From NCBI GenBank assembly GCA_002493515.1, contig DKYZ01000031.1, forward strand, positions 1 to 14,536: a stretch of DNA of 14,536 bases, written 5' to 3'. The notes beneath the pieces are model-generated. The model saw only the letters and a list, made by a program, of their open reading frames with translations. It had not been told where the DNA came from and ran no database searches. The position numbers and the translations under genes were made by a program. This stretch comes from Porphyromonadaceae bacterium UBA7087 (GTDB lineage Bacteria; Bacteroidota; Bacteroidia; Bacteroidales; Muribaculaceae). The first letter of the stretch is position 1. Each line of letters begins with the position of its first letter. Positions 14,062-14,536 of this stretch are shown here, piece after piece.

Positions 14062-14536
14062 TCAGTTAATTATCCGGTATGACCGTGACATTCCGTCAGC
14101 GTCTTTTGTCGTGACAATCAAGATTCCTTTCGCAAGATGCGAAAGATCTATCCTGGAATCTCTTCCAAAGTGGAGAAGCGCCCTCCTGGCCAGAGGTGTC
14201 CTTGTGCCTTGTAGCCTGAAGATAGTGGATGAATGAATGAATTTGTGAGTTTCTCTCCATTCCTATATATCTCATATGCATACTGGTTGACATTCTGTTC
14301 AACCGTCTCGGCTCTGTCAGTGTCGGTGATGTTGCCTGTGATGAACCAGCTGGCATATCCCTCAAGCTCCATACCAGGGATCTCGGCATAGAAATCCGAC
14401 AGATTGCCCCAGGTCTTGCCGTCATCTTCAGAGAAGAGGTCGCTCATACCTTTGACGTAAGAGAACATGGAAAGAACACGCCCCGTGGGCTTGTCGCGGA
14501 ATCGGAAGGAATTTATGGGAACTTCTATAAATTAAA
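14062..14536 (-). pseudogene. Secreted protein with sorting-type tail, frame-broken and cut by the window edge
   Basis: One reading frame from about 14531 to 14148 gives 'FRFRDKPTGRVLSMFSYVKG', 'LFSEDDGKTWGN', 'YAEIPGMELEGYASWFITGN' and 'QYAYEIYRNGEKLT', which look like beta-rich surface-protein sequence. It stops at TAG 14148-14150. A second frame, open from about 14250 to the TGA at 14062-14064, ends 'RIDLSHLAKGILIV' then 'TTKDADGMSRSYRIIN', a clear sorting-type tail like those of the other secreted proteins here. The two fit together only if one extra base (or four) is present between about 14145 and 14242. A (GAAT)3 repeat sits in that interval. The upstream frame also has TAA at 14532-14534, at the edge. 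It may be a true pseudogene, a phase-variable gene or a sequence error. The first formal ATG, 14468, is internal to the likely domain. Confidence 0.6.
14231..14242. repeat. (GAAT)3 tetranucleotide repeat
   Basis: Three perfect copies of GAAT (ATTC on the coding minus strand) lie exactly in the stretch where the reading frame of the surviving N-terminal part and that of the sorting tail separate. Adding one unit would join the two frames. The repeat is short for a classical slippage site. Confidence 0.6.

Noticed and set aside
1..14536. Mobile elements, CRISPR arrays, tRNA/rRNA genes, defence or biosynthetic clusters
   Set aside because: No transposase-like or integrase-like product, no regularly spaced repeats, no cloverleaf-like sequence and no set of functionally linked enzymes was recognised. 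Only weak architectural resemblance (TPR protein, TOTE-like) exists, without partner genes.

Overview
The window looks like chromosomal DNA from a gut Bacteroidales bacterium. A Muribaculaceae-like relative (Muribaculum/Duncaniella type) is my best guess, as an inference. The support is: promoters of the Bacteroidota type (-33 TTTG, about 19 bp spacer, -7 TAnnTTTG); a fimbrillin and a DUF5119 lipoprotein; two Omp28-family proteins; a PorT-like barrel; a DUF1846 protein; and secreted proteins ending in a 'GRRV..P..GI.I....DGS..K' tail like a type IX secretion sorting domain. Base composition is moderately GC-rich and even. I see no tRNA, rRNA, CRISPR array, insertion sequence or phage gene.

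Layout. 1-577: 3' part of an Omp28-family gene, broken or cut at the left edge. 730-1956: MFS exporter of the fosmidomycin-resistance (Fsr) type, with its own promoter and a 5' leader hairpin. 2045-3643: helical-repeat protein with a beta-rich C-terminal domain; its promoter carries two palindromes. 5754-3585 (minus strand): two-gene cell-surface operon, DUF5119 lipoprotein then fimbrillin-family lipoprotein; the fimbrillin 3' end overlaps the convergent TPR gene by 59 bp. 5940-7736: divergent from that operon, a membrane-bound TPR/AraC-type regulator with a strong promoter and a good terminator. 7915-9618 and 9689-11527: two secreted proteins with the same C-terminal tail, the second a full-length Omp28-family protein. 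13092-11614 (minus): DUF1846 protein with a near-leaderless promoter. 13270-13878: small outer-membrane beta-barrel. 14536-14062 (minus): another secreted protein with a sorting-type tail, in which the tail is out of frame with the upstream part.

How it fits together. Most of the window concerns the cell envelope: lipoproteins of a fimbria-like locus, four proteins that probably use the same C-terminal sorting route, and an outer-membrane barrel. The regulator sits head-to-head with the fimbrial operon. The 185 bp between them holds a 14-bp tandem duplication and an inverted repeat lying between the promoter boxes, so regulator-fimbriae control is the most testable regulatory idea here. I did not find a clearly new multi-gene system. 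The most interesting points are the frame-breaking tetranucleotide repeat before a sorting domain (14231-14242), the divergent control region (5755-5939), and the palindrome-covered promoters.
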